Source of the DNA: Blautia sp. An249
Lineage (GTDB): Bacteria; Bacillota; Clostridia; Lachnospirales; Lachnospiraceae
Assembly: GCF_002159835.1 (NCBI RefSeq)
Contig: NZ_NFJL01000004.1
Coordinates: forward strand, 144,313-208,312
Direction: 5' to 3'
DNA: 64,000 nt
The notes beneath the pieces were generated by a model. It was not told the origin of the DNA, ran no database searches, and worked only from the letters and a program-made list of their open reading frames with translations. The position numbers and the translations under genes were made by a program. Below are positions 1 through 8,384 of this stretch, piece after piece (positions within the stretch are counted from its first letter, which is position 1; each line of letters opens with the position of its first letter).

Positions 1-916
1 CCTTTTTCAGCAATTTACTTAGGCACAGATTAATAATCATAATAAATACAAACAGTACCAGCCCGATGGTGAACAGCACCTGTCTGTGGAGATCCGCTGC
101 ATATCCCATTTCGCTTACAATCGCAGTTGTCAGGAAACGAACCGCATTAAAGGGCAGCGGAAAATTGACAGCGCTTCCGCATACCAGGGTGATGGCCATT
201 GCCTCTCCGATGGCTCTGCCCACGCCCAGAACGATTGCCGTAATCACGCCTGACTTAGCCGCCGGAAGAAGTACCTTAAAGATTGTCTGAATCTTAGAGG
301 CTCCCAGTGCAAGAGAGGCAGATTTCAGGCTTCCATGTACTGCTTTTAAAGAGGATTCACTGATATTAATTACCGTAGGTAAAATCATAATAGCCAGAAC
401 AATAATGGCTGACAGAAGGTTCGCTCCTCCTGTAAACTGGTGCGTGTCCGAATCCTTAAAAATCCAGAGTTCCAGTTTATACATTATCGGGTTCAATATT
501 AAAAGTCCCAGCAATCCGTAGATAACGGAAGGGATTCCGGCCAAAAGCTCCACGGCCGGTTTTACAACTGCCGCCAGTTTCGGCGGTGCAACTTCCGCCA
601 GGAATACGGCTGTCAGTACTCCCACAGGCACTCCTATCAAAATCGCCATAGCCGTACCGATAATGGATGTTAAAATAATATAGAGGATTCCATAAGAAGG
701 TTCCGCACTGGTAGGCTCCCAGGCCGTTCCAAACAGGATGTCCAGCGGTCCTACTTTAAATATGGCAGGGGCTCCGCTGTATATCATATAAATTGTAATG
801 GAGGCGACTGCTAAAACCGCGCAGATGGAGCATACAGTAAAGATATACTTTGCTGTAGTCTCCACCGCGGATTTTGCCGCCTTCGTACCAATAATAGACA
901 GACCTTTTTCTCTCAT
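1..916 (-). CDS. pstC: Phosphate ABC transporter permease PstC (C-terminus beyond window)
   Basis: Membrane permease of the high-affinity phosphate importer PstSCAB. Reading the minus strand from the ATG at 916 gives MREKGLSIIG, a first membrane helix, then the PstC-typical segments WEPTSAEPSYG, GILYIILTS and LAGIPSVIYG. The conserved permease loop GASKIQTIFKVLLPAAKSGV and the following GVGRAIGEAMA (EAA-type contact with the ATPase) are intact. The frame stays open to base 1, so the last part is missing from the window. A GGAGAAG ribosome site lies a few bases before the ATG. It sits 47 bp after pstS and is surely in the same operon; pstA and pstB are expected just outside. Confidence 0.93.
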   Translation of the reverse strand, partial: MREKGLSIIGTKAAKSAVETTAKYIFTVCSICAVLAVASITIYMIYSGAPAIFKVGPLDILFGTAWEPTSAEPSYGILYIILTSIIGTAMAILIGVPVGVLTAVFLAEVAPPKLAAVVKPAVELLAGIPSVIYGLLGLLILNPIMYKLELWIFKDSDTHQFTGGANLLSAIIVLAIMILPTVINISESSLKAVHGSLKSASLALGASKIQTIFKVLLPAAKSGVITAIVLGVGRAIGEAMAITLVCGSAVNFPLPFNAVRFLTTAIVSEMGYAADLHRQVLFTIGLVLFVFIMIINLCLSKLLKK

Positions 917-963
917 AATCTTCTCCGTCGTATCCGAATTCACACGTAAGGCGTTAACAATAC

Positions 964-1863
964 TTAGTCAACTGTAATCAGTCCTGCATCTTTTACTACC
1001 TGCTTTCCTTCATCAGAAGACAGATACTCAAAGAAAGTCTGAACTGCTTCGCTCTGTGCGGAAATTTCTCCATTGGTAGCCATTACGAACGGACGGCTCA
1101 GGAAGTAATCACCGGATTTGATGGATTCTTCTGTAGGTTCTACTCCATCCAGCATCAGCGCTTTTACAGAATCATCTAGAACGTCTAAAGATACATAACC
1201 AATGGCTCCCGGTGTGGATGCAACTTTTGCCATAACTGCTCCGGTGCTGTCCAGCTCGCTGGCATATTTGCACTTGTCTGTGATTTCCAGAATTTCCTCA
1301 AATGCATCACGGGTTCCGGACCCGGCTTCTCTTCCGATTACAACGATAGGAGCTGCATCTCCGTCAACTTCCTCCCAGTCAGTAATCTCTCCTGTATAAA
1401 TCTGTGAAAGCTGTTCTTTAGATAAATCCTCTGTTGTAGTTGCCGGATTTGTAACAACAGCGATTCCGTCGATGGCGACAATATTTTCCACAGCGCCTTC
1501 TTCCTTCTCGCTGTCACTTAAGTTTCTGGAAGAGTTTCCAATATCTACGCTCTTACTCAGCACTGCTTCAACGCCTGCGGAAGAACCGGTAAATTCTGCG
1601 GTCACGCTTACGCCCGGGTACTTCGCCATGAAAGCTTCTGCTGCTGCATTTGCCAGTTTTTCCATGGAAGTACTTCCTGCCATAGAAACGGTTCCGCTTA
1701 AATCTTCCCCGGATGCATCGGCAGAATCAGAAGTTCCTTCAGCAGAACCTGTATCTGCGCCGGAATCTGCTGCTTCTTCAGAAGAACCTCCGCATCCCAT
1801 AACGCCTGCTGCTGTTAATGTACAAACACCTAAAATCGTTGCAATCTTTTTAAAATTTTTCAT
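964..1863 (-). CDS. pstS: Phosphate-binding lipoprotein PstS
   Basis: Extracellular phosphate receptor of the Pst importer. The 299-residue product starts with a lysine-rich lipoprotein signal peptide and a lipobox ending in VMGC, followed by an acidic Ser/Gly linker. The mature domain shows the PstS phosphate-binding features: GSTSMEKL near the N-terminus, GSSAGVEAV, DIGNSSR and REAGSGTRDAFE. The ATG at 1863 is preferred to the one six bases upstream, because the GGGAGG site is 9 bases from it and only 3 from the other. First gene of the pst operon, with a Pho-box-like promoter region upstream, so probably induced by phosphate limitation. Confidence 0.95.
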   Translation of the reverse strand: MKNFKKIATILGVCTLTAAGVMGCGGSSEEAADSGADTGSAEGTSDSADASGEDLSGTVSMAGSTSMEKLANAAAEAFMAKYPGVSVTAEFTGSSAGVEAVLSKSVDIGNSSRNLSDSEKEEGAVENIVAIDGIAVVTNPATTTEDLSKEQLSQIYTGEITDWEEVDGDAAPIVVIGREAGSGTRDAFEEILEITDKCKYASELDSTGAVMAKVASTPGAIGYVSLDVLDDSVKALMLDGVEPTEESIKSGDYFLSRPFVMATNGEISAQSEAVQTFFEYLSSDEGKQVVKDAGLITVD

Positions 1864-1957
1864 AATCATACTCCTCCCTAGAGTTCATGTTTTCTTAATC
1901 CTTAGCGGGATGTCTCATCCCTGCTGCGATTCTTATCCTATCATCTTTTTTTTGGTG

Positions 1958-2000
1958 TTTATATCATGATCCGGTAAACATTATGTTAGATTTGTGTAAA
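1958..2000 (-). promoter_or_regulatory. Pho-box-like repeats and -10 upstream of pstS
   Basis: On the minus strand three TTTACA-like hexamers (TTTACA at 1995-2000, CTAACA at 1984-1989, TTTACC at 1973-1978) are spaced exactly 11 bp apart. This is the arrangement of Gram-positive PhoP boxes (TTAACA-type direct repeats one helical turn apart). A TATAAA at 1958-1963 could be the -10. PhoP control is an inference from spacing and from the downstream pstS. Confidence 0.55.
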
Positions 2001-2025
2001 AAAGGCAGCCTTTATAAATGTTTTT

Positions 2026-2041
2026 GTTAGTTAAAACTAAC
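2026..2041. repeat. 16-bp perfect palindrome upstream of pstS
   Basis: GTTAGTTAAAACTAAC reads GTTAGTT-AA-AACTAAC, a perfect inverted repeat 26 bp upstream of the Pho-like repeats. It has no U-tract on either strand, so it is more likely a protein site than a terminator. Function unknown. Confidence 0.35.
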
Positions 2042-2049
2042 TTTCATTC

Positions 2050-2081
2050 AAAAATTATAGGGCCTACGCCCCATAATTTTT
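2050..2081. terminator. Terminator after thiD
   Basis: AAAAATTAT-AGGG / CCCC-ATAATTTTT arms form a symmetric hairpin with A and T runs on both sides, 26 bp past the thiD stop. It can work in either direction, but the only gene running into it is thiD on the minus strand. Confidence 0.7.
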
Positions 2082-2106
2082 ATCCCAACAGAAATATAAA
2101 GAACAA

Positions 2107-2901
2107 TCAAATCCAGGTTCCCCTTAGTTCATAACCATGGTGAAGAGGGCCGCTTCCCTCTCCCAAATCCAACATCGCCCTTAAAGCTCCGGTCAGGTAA
2201 GCCTTCGCCCGTGAGATCGCCTCCGGCAGCGGATACCCCTTTGCCAGATTAGAAGCAATAGCGCTGGAAAGGGTACAGCCTGTTCCATGGGTATTGGGAT
2301 TATCAATTCGTTCTTCCCGATACCAGTGAAATTTTCCTTCTATATATAATAGGTCTTCTGCATCCTTTTTCCCATGTCCCCCTTTACAGAGCACGGCGCA
2401 GCCACATTCCTCTGCAATCATACGTGCAGCTTTTTTCATGTCTGCCGCAGACTCTATCTTAAGTCCCGACAGCACTTCCGCCTCCGGTATGTTGGGTGTC
2501 AGTAAGGAGGCAAGAGGAAACAGTTTTTCCTTCATTGCTGCTACTGCCTCCTGTTCCATCAGACTGGAACCACTGGTAGACACCATCACCGGGTCTGCCA
2601 CAACGTTGGAAGCCTGATACTGTTTTAATTTCTCCGCAACTGCTTCGATTAAAGCCCCGGTGGGGATCATTCCGATTTTTACTGCATCGGGATAAATATC
2701 TGTAAAAATACAGTCCAGCTGACTTTTTAAAAATTCCGGTTCTACCTGATAAATCCCCGCTACTCCCCGGGTGTTCTGGGCAGTCAGGGCGGTGACAACG
2801 CTCATTCCATAGACGCCGTTTGCCTGCATGGTCTTTAAATCTGCCTGGATACCTGCGCCTCCGCTGCAGTCGCTTCCTGCAATGGAGAGAACTGTCTTCA
2901 T
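2107..2901 (-). CDS. thiD: Hydroxymethylpyrimidine (phosphate) kinase ThiD
   Basis: Phosphorylates HMP and then HMP-phosphate to HMP-PP, the pyrimidine donor for ThiE. With the ATG at 2901 the product is 264 residues, the usual ThiD length. It begins MKTVLSIAGSDCSGGAGIQAD, the family N-terminal signature, and has the substrate loop GMSVVTALTAQNT, the DPVM motif, and the GTGCTLSSAIA anion-hole motif near the C-terminus. An ATG nine bases upstream is also in frame, but the AAGGG site is better spaced for 2901. Last gene of the thiamine operon; its ribosome site lies inside the end of the HAD gene. Confidence 0.94.
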   Translation of the reverse strand: MKTVLSIAGSDCSGGAGIQADLKTMQANGVYGMSVVTALTAQNTRGVAGIYQVEPEFLKSQLDCIFTDIYPDAVKIGMIPTGALIEAVAEKLKQYQASNVVADPVMVSTSGSSLMEQEAVAAMKEKLFPLASLLTPNIPEAEVLSGLKIESAADMKKAARMIAEECGCAVLCKGGHGKKDAEDLLYIEGKFHWYREERIDNPNTHGTGCTLSSAIASNLAKGYPLPEAISRAKAYLTGALRAMLDLGEGSGPLHHGYELRGTWI

Positions 2902-2906
2902 CTTCT

Positions 2907-3572
2907 TCATCCCTTCTTCTGCTCCTTTTCCAAAAACTCTTCCGGAAACTCTTTCCATGTATACAGATACAGATCCGAAACCTTTCTGAGCTCCTCTTCT
3001 TCCTCTTTGCTGCAGGCATCGAAGATTCCTGCCACATGAAATCCGGCCTGTCTGGCTGTCTTCGCTGCATACAGGCCATCCTCCGCTACCCAGGTATCTT
3101 TTGCCGGCACATCCATCTGGCGGGCTGCCTCCAGAAAAATATCCGGTGCATCTTTCCCTTTCCCTATTTCCGTGCAGGTGAAAATTTTCTGAAAATACTT
3201 TAAGACGCCCAGTCTCTCCAGAGCCTTTTCTATAAAGTCACGCTCTGAAGATGTGGCAATGGTCATGGGAATCTTCTTCTCATGAAGTTTTTTAAGAACT
3301 TCTTTTACACCGTCTTTTAATTTTACTTCCTCGGAGTAGTACTTAACTATCATCTCCTGAATTTCTTCCACAATTTCCTCTGTTTCTCCTTCTAACGGAT
3401 AATGTGCCTTCAGGTAGCGGACTCCTTCCTCAGTTGTCATGGGAAACAGCTTTTTCCCCAGATTTTCCTCCGGCCGGATTCCTTTTGTTTTCAGATACCA
3501 GGCGCCTAGCTCTCCCCAGAATCCCATGGAATCCAACAGGGTTCCGTCCACATCAAAAATTATTCCTCTCAC
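2907..3572 (-). CDS. HAD-family phosphatase, candidate thiamine-phosphate phosphatase
   Basis: Haloacid-dehalogenase hydrolase of the beta-phosphoglucomutase-like subgroup, 221 residues. Visible motifs are I (FDVDGTLLDS, nucleophile Asp7), II (TIATSS), the motif III lysine region and a motif IV variant (VAEDGLYAAKTA) with an alpha-helical cap between I and II. It starts inside the thiE stop (4-bp overlap) and is followed directly by thiD, so it is translationally coupled to thiamine genes. Salvage operons need a phosphatase to turn thiamine monophosphate into thiamine or to clear side products; that role is inferred from position only. Confidence 0.8.
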   Translation of the reverse strand: MRGIIFDVDGTLLDSMGFWGELGAWYLKTKGIRPEENLGKKLFPMTTEEGVRYLKAHYPLEGETEEIVEEIQEMIVKYYSEEVKLKDGVKEVLKKLHEKKIPMTIATSSERDFIEKALERLGVLKYFQKIFTCTEIGKGKDAPDIFLEAARQMDVPAKDTWVAEDGLYAAKTARQAGFHVAGIFDACSKEEEEELRKVSDLYLYTWKEFPEEFLEKEQKKG

Positions 3573-4222
3573 TGTTCTGTGCCTTCCTCCAGCATTCGTT
3601 CTACTTCTTTCCGAAGTTCTCTGGCCGCCTGTTCCACATCTTTCTGGGCAAAAATGGCGCTTACTACTGCAATTCCGGCTGCCTTGCTGCCTTTTAGTTT
3701 CTTTATATTGTTTTTATGGATTCCTCCGATGGCCACCACCGGAATAGCCACTTGTCCGCAGATATGAGCCAGTCCCTCCAGTCCCACATCGGTGGCGTCT
3801 GACTTGGTTCCTGTGGGGAAAACTGCCCCTACCCCCAGATAATCAGCGCCGCCCTCCTGGGCCAGAAGAGCCTGCTGACAAGTATGGGCGGAAACTCCTA
3901 TGATTGCCTGGTCTCCCAGCTCTCTGCGTACTTCTTTTACATCCATATCATCCTGCCCTACATGCACTCCGTCAGCCTGCAGTCTGGCTGCCAGTTTTAC
4001 GTTGTCGTTAATAATCAGAGGTACCTGATACTCCCTGCAGAGCTTCTGAATCTGAAGAGCCTCCTGGTAGAATCCCTCTTCGTCCATTTCTTTTTCCCGA
4101 ATCTGGATCATGGTGGCGCCGCCTTTTAAAGCCTTTTCCACCTGGCTGCAAAGGCTTTCTCCTTCCAACCAGCTTCTGTCCGTAACTGCATATAACTTCA
4201 GTTGTTCTTTATCGAATTTCAT
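3569..4222 (-). CDS. thiE: Thiamine-phosphate synthase ThiE
   Basis: Joins HMP-PP and hydroxyethylthiazole phosphate into thiamine phosphate. The 217-residue TIM barrel from the ATG at 4222 begins MKFDKEQLKLYAVTDRSW and carries IQIREK, LIINDNVKLA, GVHVGQDDMD, the VFPTGTKSDA loop and the IPVVAIGGI phosphate-binding motif. A strong AAGGAGG lies 9 bases upstream. Longer in-frame readings upstream run through thiM and are not needed. It overlaps the end of thiM by 14 bp. Confidence 0.95.
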   Translation of the reverse strand: MKFDKEQLKLYAVTDRSWLEGESLCSQVEKALKGGATMIQIREKEMDEEGFYQEALQIQKLCREYQVPLIINDNVKLAARLQADGVHVGQDDMDVKEVRRELGDQAIIGVSAHTCQQALLAQEGGADYLGVGAVFPTGTKSDATDVGLEGLAHICGQVAIPVVAIGGIHKNNIKKLKGSKAAGIAVVSAIFAQKDVEQAARELRKEVERMLEEGTEQ

Positions 4223-5030
4223 ACTTTGCTTCCTCCTTGAGAAGTTGTCCGTCCATCTGACTGACTGCATCAATGATTCTGTTCCGATAGGTTGCATTCC
4301 CCTCCGAGGGCTGCAGGGCTTTCCATCCCAGTTCCCCGGCTGCCCCCATGGCGCATACTGCCTCTGCTGCCGCCTGCAGGGGATGATCCCGGTTCGCTGC
4401 CAGAAAGGCCGCCAGCATTCCTGACAACTGGCACCCTGTCCCGGTGATTTTTCCCATCTGCGGTTTCCCGTTTCGTATTACATAGCACCGTTCGGCATCA
4501 CTGACTAAATCAATGGCTCCTGTAACAGCAAGGATGCACCCCGTACTTCCGGCAAATTCTTTAACAAATTCAATGGAAGTTTCCAGATTTTCTTCGGTTA
4601 CAGAATCTGCCTGATCCGCGTCTACACCTTTGGTTTTTCCGCTTCCATAAGCCAGGGTCTTGATTTCTGACATGTTTCCCCGGATAGCCGTAAACTTTAT
4701 CTCTTCCATTAACTTTAACGCTGTCTGGGTTCTCAGGGTACTGGCTCCGGCGCCCACCGGATCAAAAACCACCGGATTTCCCAGTTGATTCGCCTTCTTT
4801 CCGGCCAGTATCATGGCCCCTATGGTTCTCTGGTTTAAGGTTCCGATGTTGATATTCAGCCCCTGGCAAAGAGCAGTAATTTCCTCCACCTCCTCTTTCT
4901 CATCTGCCATAATGGGACTTGCCCCGCAGGCCAGTATGATATTAGCCACATCGTTGACTGTTACGTAATTGGTAATGTTATGAATCAGGGGGCTTTTCTT
5001 TCTCACTTGTTCTAAGCAGGTACCTGTCAT
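4209..5030 (-). CDS. thiM: Hydroxyethylthiazole kinase ThiM
   Basis: Phosphorylates the thiazole moiety salvaged from the environment. The 273-residue sequence has the ThiM signature SPLIHNITNYVTVNDVANI near the start, GASPIMADEKEEVEEI, the DPVGAGAS ribokinase-like motif and the ATP/anion-hole motif GTGCQLSGMLAA. First gene of thiM-thiE-HAD-thiD. No de novo gene (thiC, thiG, thiH) is present, so the operon looks like pure salvage of thiazole and pyrimidine. No TPP riboswitch was found in its leader. Confidence 0.95.
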   Translation of the reverse strand: MTGTCLEQVRKKSPLIHNITNYVTVNDVANIILACGASPIMADEKEEVEEITALCQGLNINIGTLNQRTIGAMILAGKKANQLGNPVVFDPVGAGASTLRTQTALKLMEEIKFTAIRGNMSEIKTLAYGSGKTKGVDADQADSVTEENLETSIEFVKEFAGSTGCILAVTGAIDLVSDAERCYVIRNGKPQMGKITGTGCQLSGMLAAFLAANRDHPLQAAAEAVCAMGAAGELGWKALQPSEGNATYRNRIIDAVSQMDGQLLKEEAKYEIR

Positions 5031-5067
5031 ATTCTTTATCCTTTCTTTTCTCTGTAAACGTATGAAC

Positions 5068-5114
5068 GCCGCATCCTAATAAATAAGCAAAGTACTTAAA
5101 TATTAAGATGCGGC
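5068..5114 (-). other. Long hairpin in the thiM leader
   Basis: Arms at 5068-5081 and 5101-5114 (GCCGCATCCTAATA / TATTAAGATGCGGC) pair over 14 positions with one G-U wobble when read on the minus strand, around a 19-nt loop. It is not followed by a U-tract in that direction. It could end malic-enzyme transcripts weakly or regulate thiM. It lacks the CTGAGA and ACC(C)TGA signatures of the TPP riboswitch. Confidence 0.5.
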
Positions 5115-5154
5115 ACTCCCTGTTTATTTGCAGTCCCTACAATTTTCAGGATTC

Positions 5155-6327
5155 CTAAATTCTTGCAACGCCTGTCTTTCTTGCTGCCTCTGCAACTGCT
5201 TTGGCAACTTCTTCTACAACTCTCTTGTCAAACGGATCCGGGATGATATATTCCGGTTTAAGGTCCTTTTCTTCAATCAGTCCTGCAATCGCATATGCAG
5301 CGGCCACTTTCATTTCATCATTAATGTCTTTGGCACGTACATCCAGAGCTCCGCGGAAAATTCCCGGGAAAGCCAGTACATTATTGATCTGATTTGCAAA
5401 GTCGCTTCTACCGGTTCCTACAACGGCTGCTCCGGCTGCTTTCGCTTCATCCGGCATAATCTCCGGAACTGGATTTGCCATCGGGAATAAGATAGGATCT
5501 TTTGCCATAGATTTAACCATTTCCTGGGTTACTGTTCCGGGAGCAGATACACCGATAAATACATCGGCTCCCACAAACATGTCCTTAATGCTTCCTTTCA
5601 GTTTATCCCTGTTGGTAATCTTAGCCATCTCTTCTTTTTCTGCATTGAGTCCTTCTCTGCCTTCATAGATAGCGCCTGTCCGGTCACACATAATTACATT
5701 TTTCAGTCCCAGGCTGATTAACAGTTTGATAATTGCAATACCGGCTGCACCTGCACCGGAAGTTACAACTTTAACGTCCTCAATTTTCTTTCCTGTCAGT
5801 TTTAAAGCATTAATTAAAGCTGCACAAACAACTACGGCTGTTCCGTGCTGATCATCATGGAAAATCGGAATATCACAGCATTCTTTCAGTTTTCTTTCAA
5901 TCTCAAAACATCTGGGGGCTGAAATGTCTTCCAGGTTTACCCCGCCAAAGCTTCCTGCAATCAGGCTGACTGTCTTCACAATTTCATCTACATCTTTCGT
6001 TCTGACACATAAAGGAAATGCATCTACGTCTGCAAAGGTCTTAAACAGAGCACATTTTCCTTCCATTACCGGCATACCCGCTTCCGGTCCGATGTCTCCT
6101 AAGCCCAGTACTGCCGTACCGTCTGTGACAACTGCAACCATGTTGTGACGACGGGTATATTTATAGGAAAGATCAACGTCTTCTGAAATTTTCAGGCAGG
6201 GTTCTGCTACTCCGGGTGTATACGCAACAGACAAATCTTCCGGTGTGTCGATGTTCGCGCGGGTAACTACCTCGATTTTACCTGCCCACTTTTCATGCTG
6301 TTCCAGTGCAAATTCCTTTTTATCCAT
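5155..6327 (-). CDS. NAD-dependent malic enzyme (oxaloacetate-decarboxylating)
   Basis: Converts L-malate to pyruvate, CO2 and reduced cofactor. The 390-residue protein is the short bacterial form, without the phosphotransacetylase-like domain. It shows the malic N-domain motif SVAYTPGVAEPC, the catalytic Tyr/Lys region, the metal site EDISAPRCFEIE and FHDDQHGTA, and a Rossmann site with GAGAAGIAI. It is 41 bp downstream of ldh on the same strand and probably cotranscribed, so malate could be turned into lactate with no net redox change. Cofactor preference cannot be read with certainty. Confidence 0.93.
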   Translation of the reverse strand: MDKKEFALEQHEKWAGKIEVVTRANIDTPEDLSVAYTPGVAEPCLKISEDVDLSYKYTRRHNMVAVVTDGTAVLGLGDIGPEAGMPVMEGKCALFKTFADVDAFPLCVRTKDVDEIVKTVSLIAGSFGGVNLEDISAPRCFEIERKLKECCDIPIFHDDQHGTAVVVCAALINALKLTGKKIEDVKVVTSGAGAAGIAIIKLLISLGLKNVIMCDRTGAIYEGREGLNAEKEEMAKITNRDKLKGSIKDMFVGADVFIGVSAPGTVTQEMVKSMAKDPILFPMANPVPEIMPDEAKAAGAAVVGTGRSDFANQINNVLAFPGIFRGALDVRAKDINDEMKVAAAYAIAGLIEEKDLKPEYIIPDPFDKRVVEEVAKAVAEAARKTGVARI

Positions 6328-6368
6328 TTATATCGTCTCCTTATTATGAATTTAAAAACAATCTTAAC

Positions 6369-7313
6369 TTATGCTTTTACCTGTTCCCAGAATTCTTTTA
6401 ACATTTTAACAGAAGAATCCATAGAAGCTCTTTCTCCTTCGTCCATGGAAATTCTCAGAGTCTGCTCAATACCGCCCCAGCCTACACGGCAGACAGTGGA
6501 TACCGCTACGCCGGCCCAGTCGCCAAAGCTTCCGTCTAATACATGGGAAACCGGAAGCAGCGCTCCGTCATCCTTCATAATTGCTTCTACAATGTTTGAT
6601 ACTGCCATGGCAATACCATAGAAAGTAGCGCCCTTCAGTCCGATAACTTCCGCTCCGGCATTCTTGGTATGCTGCGCAATTGCTTCTCTGTCCAGGGCTA
6701 CTCCTACCTGAAGTGCATATTCATCCAGAGAAAAACCTCCGATATTGGCGGAACTCCAGATTGGCACCTGGCTGTCTCCGTGTTCTCCCAGAATGTATGC
6801 ATTTACGTCTTCAATATTTACATGAAGTTTAGAACTCAGAATATAGCGGAATCTTGCTGTATCCAAAGATGTTCCGCTTCCGATAACTTTGTTTGCGGGA
6901 AGTCCGGAAGTCTCCCAGATTGCCATGGTTGTAATATCGGCCGGATTAGAAACTACTAAAATCAGAGGATTCACCGCATATTCCATAATGTTTTCGGTAA
7001 TGCTGCGAACAATAGATACATTTGTTTTCGCCAGATCCAGACGGGTCTGTCCCGGTTTTCTGGCAATTCCGGCAGTGATAATAATCAGCTGCGCATCTGC
7101 GCATTCTTCATAACCGCCCTGACGAACCCATACCTGTTTGAAAAAGCTGGTTCCGTGTGCAATATCCAGCGCGGCTCCTTTCGCTCTGTCTTCATTTACG
7201 TCTACTAATACAATGTCGTTAGCCTGTTTACGTACCATTAAGGTGTACGCAATGGCTTCTCCTACATTTCCTGCCCCAATCACAACAATCTTATTTTTAT
7301 GTGAGGTTTTCAT
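6369..7313 (-). CDS. ldh: L-lactate dehydrogenase
   Basis: Reduces pyruvate to L-lactate with NADH. The 314-residue product has the N-terminal nucleotide motif VVIGAGNVGEAIAYTL, the substrate loop RKPGQTR, and the active-site segment GEHGDSQVPIW with catalytic His178. Asp151 and Arg154 (DTARFR) complete the site. A promoter (TTGATT-16-TATAGT) lies 63-90 bp upstream. It leads a likely two-gene unit with malic enzyme. Confidence 0.95.
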   Translation of the reverse strand: MKTSHKNKIVVIGAGNVGEAIAYTLMVRKQANDIVLVDVNEDRAKGAALDIAHGTSFFKQVWVRQGGYEECADAQLIIITAGIARKPGQTRLDLAKTNVSIVRSITENIMEYAVNPLILVVSNPADITTMAIWETSGLPANKVIGSGTSLDTARFRYILSSKLHVNIEDVNAYILGEHGDSQVPIWSSANIGGFSLDEYALQVGVALDREAIAQHTKNAGAEVIGLKGATFYGIAMAVSNIVEAIMKDDGALLPVSHVLDGSFGDWAGVAVSTVCRVGWGGIEQTLRISMDEGERASMDSSVKMLKEFWEQVKA

Positions 7314-7375
7314 TCTCTCTTATTCCTTCCTTTCCCTGGACGTTTTTGTTTTTATAAAAAATACGCCTTTATTTT

Positions 7376-7403
7376 ACTATATCAGCGGTATTTTTTCAAT
7401 CAA
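7376..7403 (-). promoter_or_regulatory. Promoter of ldh
   Basis: Minus-strand TTGATT (7398-7403) and TATAGT (7376-7381) with a 16-bp spacer. The arms AAAAAATAC (7356-7364) and GTATTTTTT (7388-7396) form an inverted repeat around the -10, a possible repressor site. It does not match the Rex consensus. Confidence 0.5.
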
Positions 7404-7553
7404 TATTTGTGTTTTCCGAAAATATTCGGGACAAATTCAAGGGGATTCCTCCTGACATAAAGACAGTTGATTTCTCCCTCAGGCAGCAATGTTTTTCTGG
7501 ATATTTTGTTTTTTTTCCTATATAATAAAATCCTATGATGGAGGAATTATACT

Positions 7554-8384
7554 ATGGAAAAACATCCGATTACGCCTTTTGTAAAATGGGCCGGAGGGAA
7601 ACGGCAGCTCCTCGGACACATACGAGAACGGCTTCCGAAGACGTTTCACCGTTATTTTGAACCTTTTGTAGGCGGAGGAGCGCTGCTGTTTGAGCTGCTT
7701 GCCCCTGACGCTGTAATCAACGACATCAATAAATCTTTGATCAATGCCTACCGGCAGATTAAATCCTCGACAGACCAGGTGATTACGTCTTTATCTGCCC
7801 TTGATGAGGCGATTGCAGAAGGCGGAAAATCTTATTATTATACACAGAGGCAGAACTATAACGACAAACTGATGCGTGATGAATATGATGTGGAAATGGC
7901 CGCGTTATTTATCTTTATTAATAAACATTGTTTTAACGGTCTTTATCGGGTAAATGGCAAAGGTCTTTTTAATGTTCCCTATAATAATAGTCTTTCCAAA
8001 TCCTTTGAAGAAGAAAATCTGTACCGCATCGCTGAATATTTAAAAACCATAGAGATCCTGCAGGGTGATTTTCAGACTGCCTGCAGTCTGGCAGAACCGG
8101 GTGATTTCATTTTCTTTGACAGCCCCTACGCCCCTTTAAACCCTTCTTCTTTCGAGTCCTATACCAAAGAAGGATTTGATGTGGAAAGTCACAGACGGCT
8201 GGCAGCTTTATTTCGCCGGCTTACTGAAAAGGGCTGTTACTGTATGCTGACAAACCACAATACCGATTTCATCAACCAGCTCTATGAAGGATTTCATAAA
8301 GATGTGGTTTCTGTTAAGCGCTATATCAACTCTGATGCCAGCAACCGAAAAGGAGAAGAAATTATTATAACCAATTATGAGTGA
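7554..8384 (+). CDS. Dam/DpnM-type DNA adenine methyltransferase
   Basis: Alpha-class N6-adenine methylase of the Dam/DpnM family, 276 residues, expected to modify GATC in double-stranded DNA. The SAM-binding motif FVKWAGGKRQLL is at 9-20, motif I FVGGGALLF at 39-47, and the catalytic motif is DSPY at 189-192 instead of the usual DPPY. The NKHCFNGLYRVN segment is typical of the family. GGAGG lies 9 bases before the ATG and TATAAT at 7521-7526 could be the -10. It overlaps the second methylase by 8 bp. GATC specificity is inferred from family. Confidence 0.88.
   Translation: MEKHPITPFVKWAGGKRQLLGHIRERLPKTFHRYFEPFVGGGALLFELLAPDAVINDINKSLINAYRQIKSSTDQVITSLSALDEAIAEGGKSYYYTQRQNYNDKLMRDEYDVEMAALFIFINKHCFNGLYRVNGKGLFNVPYNNSLSKSFEEENLYRIAEYLKTIEILQGDFQTACSLAEPGDFIFFDSPYAPLNPSSFESYTKEGFDVESHRRLAALFRRLTEKGCYCMLTNHNTDFINQLYEGFHKDVVSVKRYINSDASNRKGEEIIITNYE

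Noticed and set aside
5031..5154. TPP riboswitch before thiM
   Set aside because: The conserved CTGAGA and ACCTGA...GGATAATGCC-type signatures are absent on the transcribed strand.
7356..7396. Rex site at the ldh promoter
   Set aside because: The inverted repeat AAAAAATAC/GTATTTTTT does not match the TTGTGAA-type Rex consensus.
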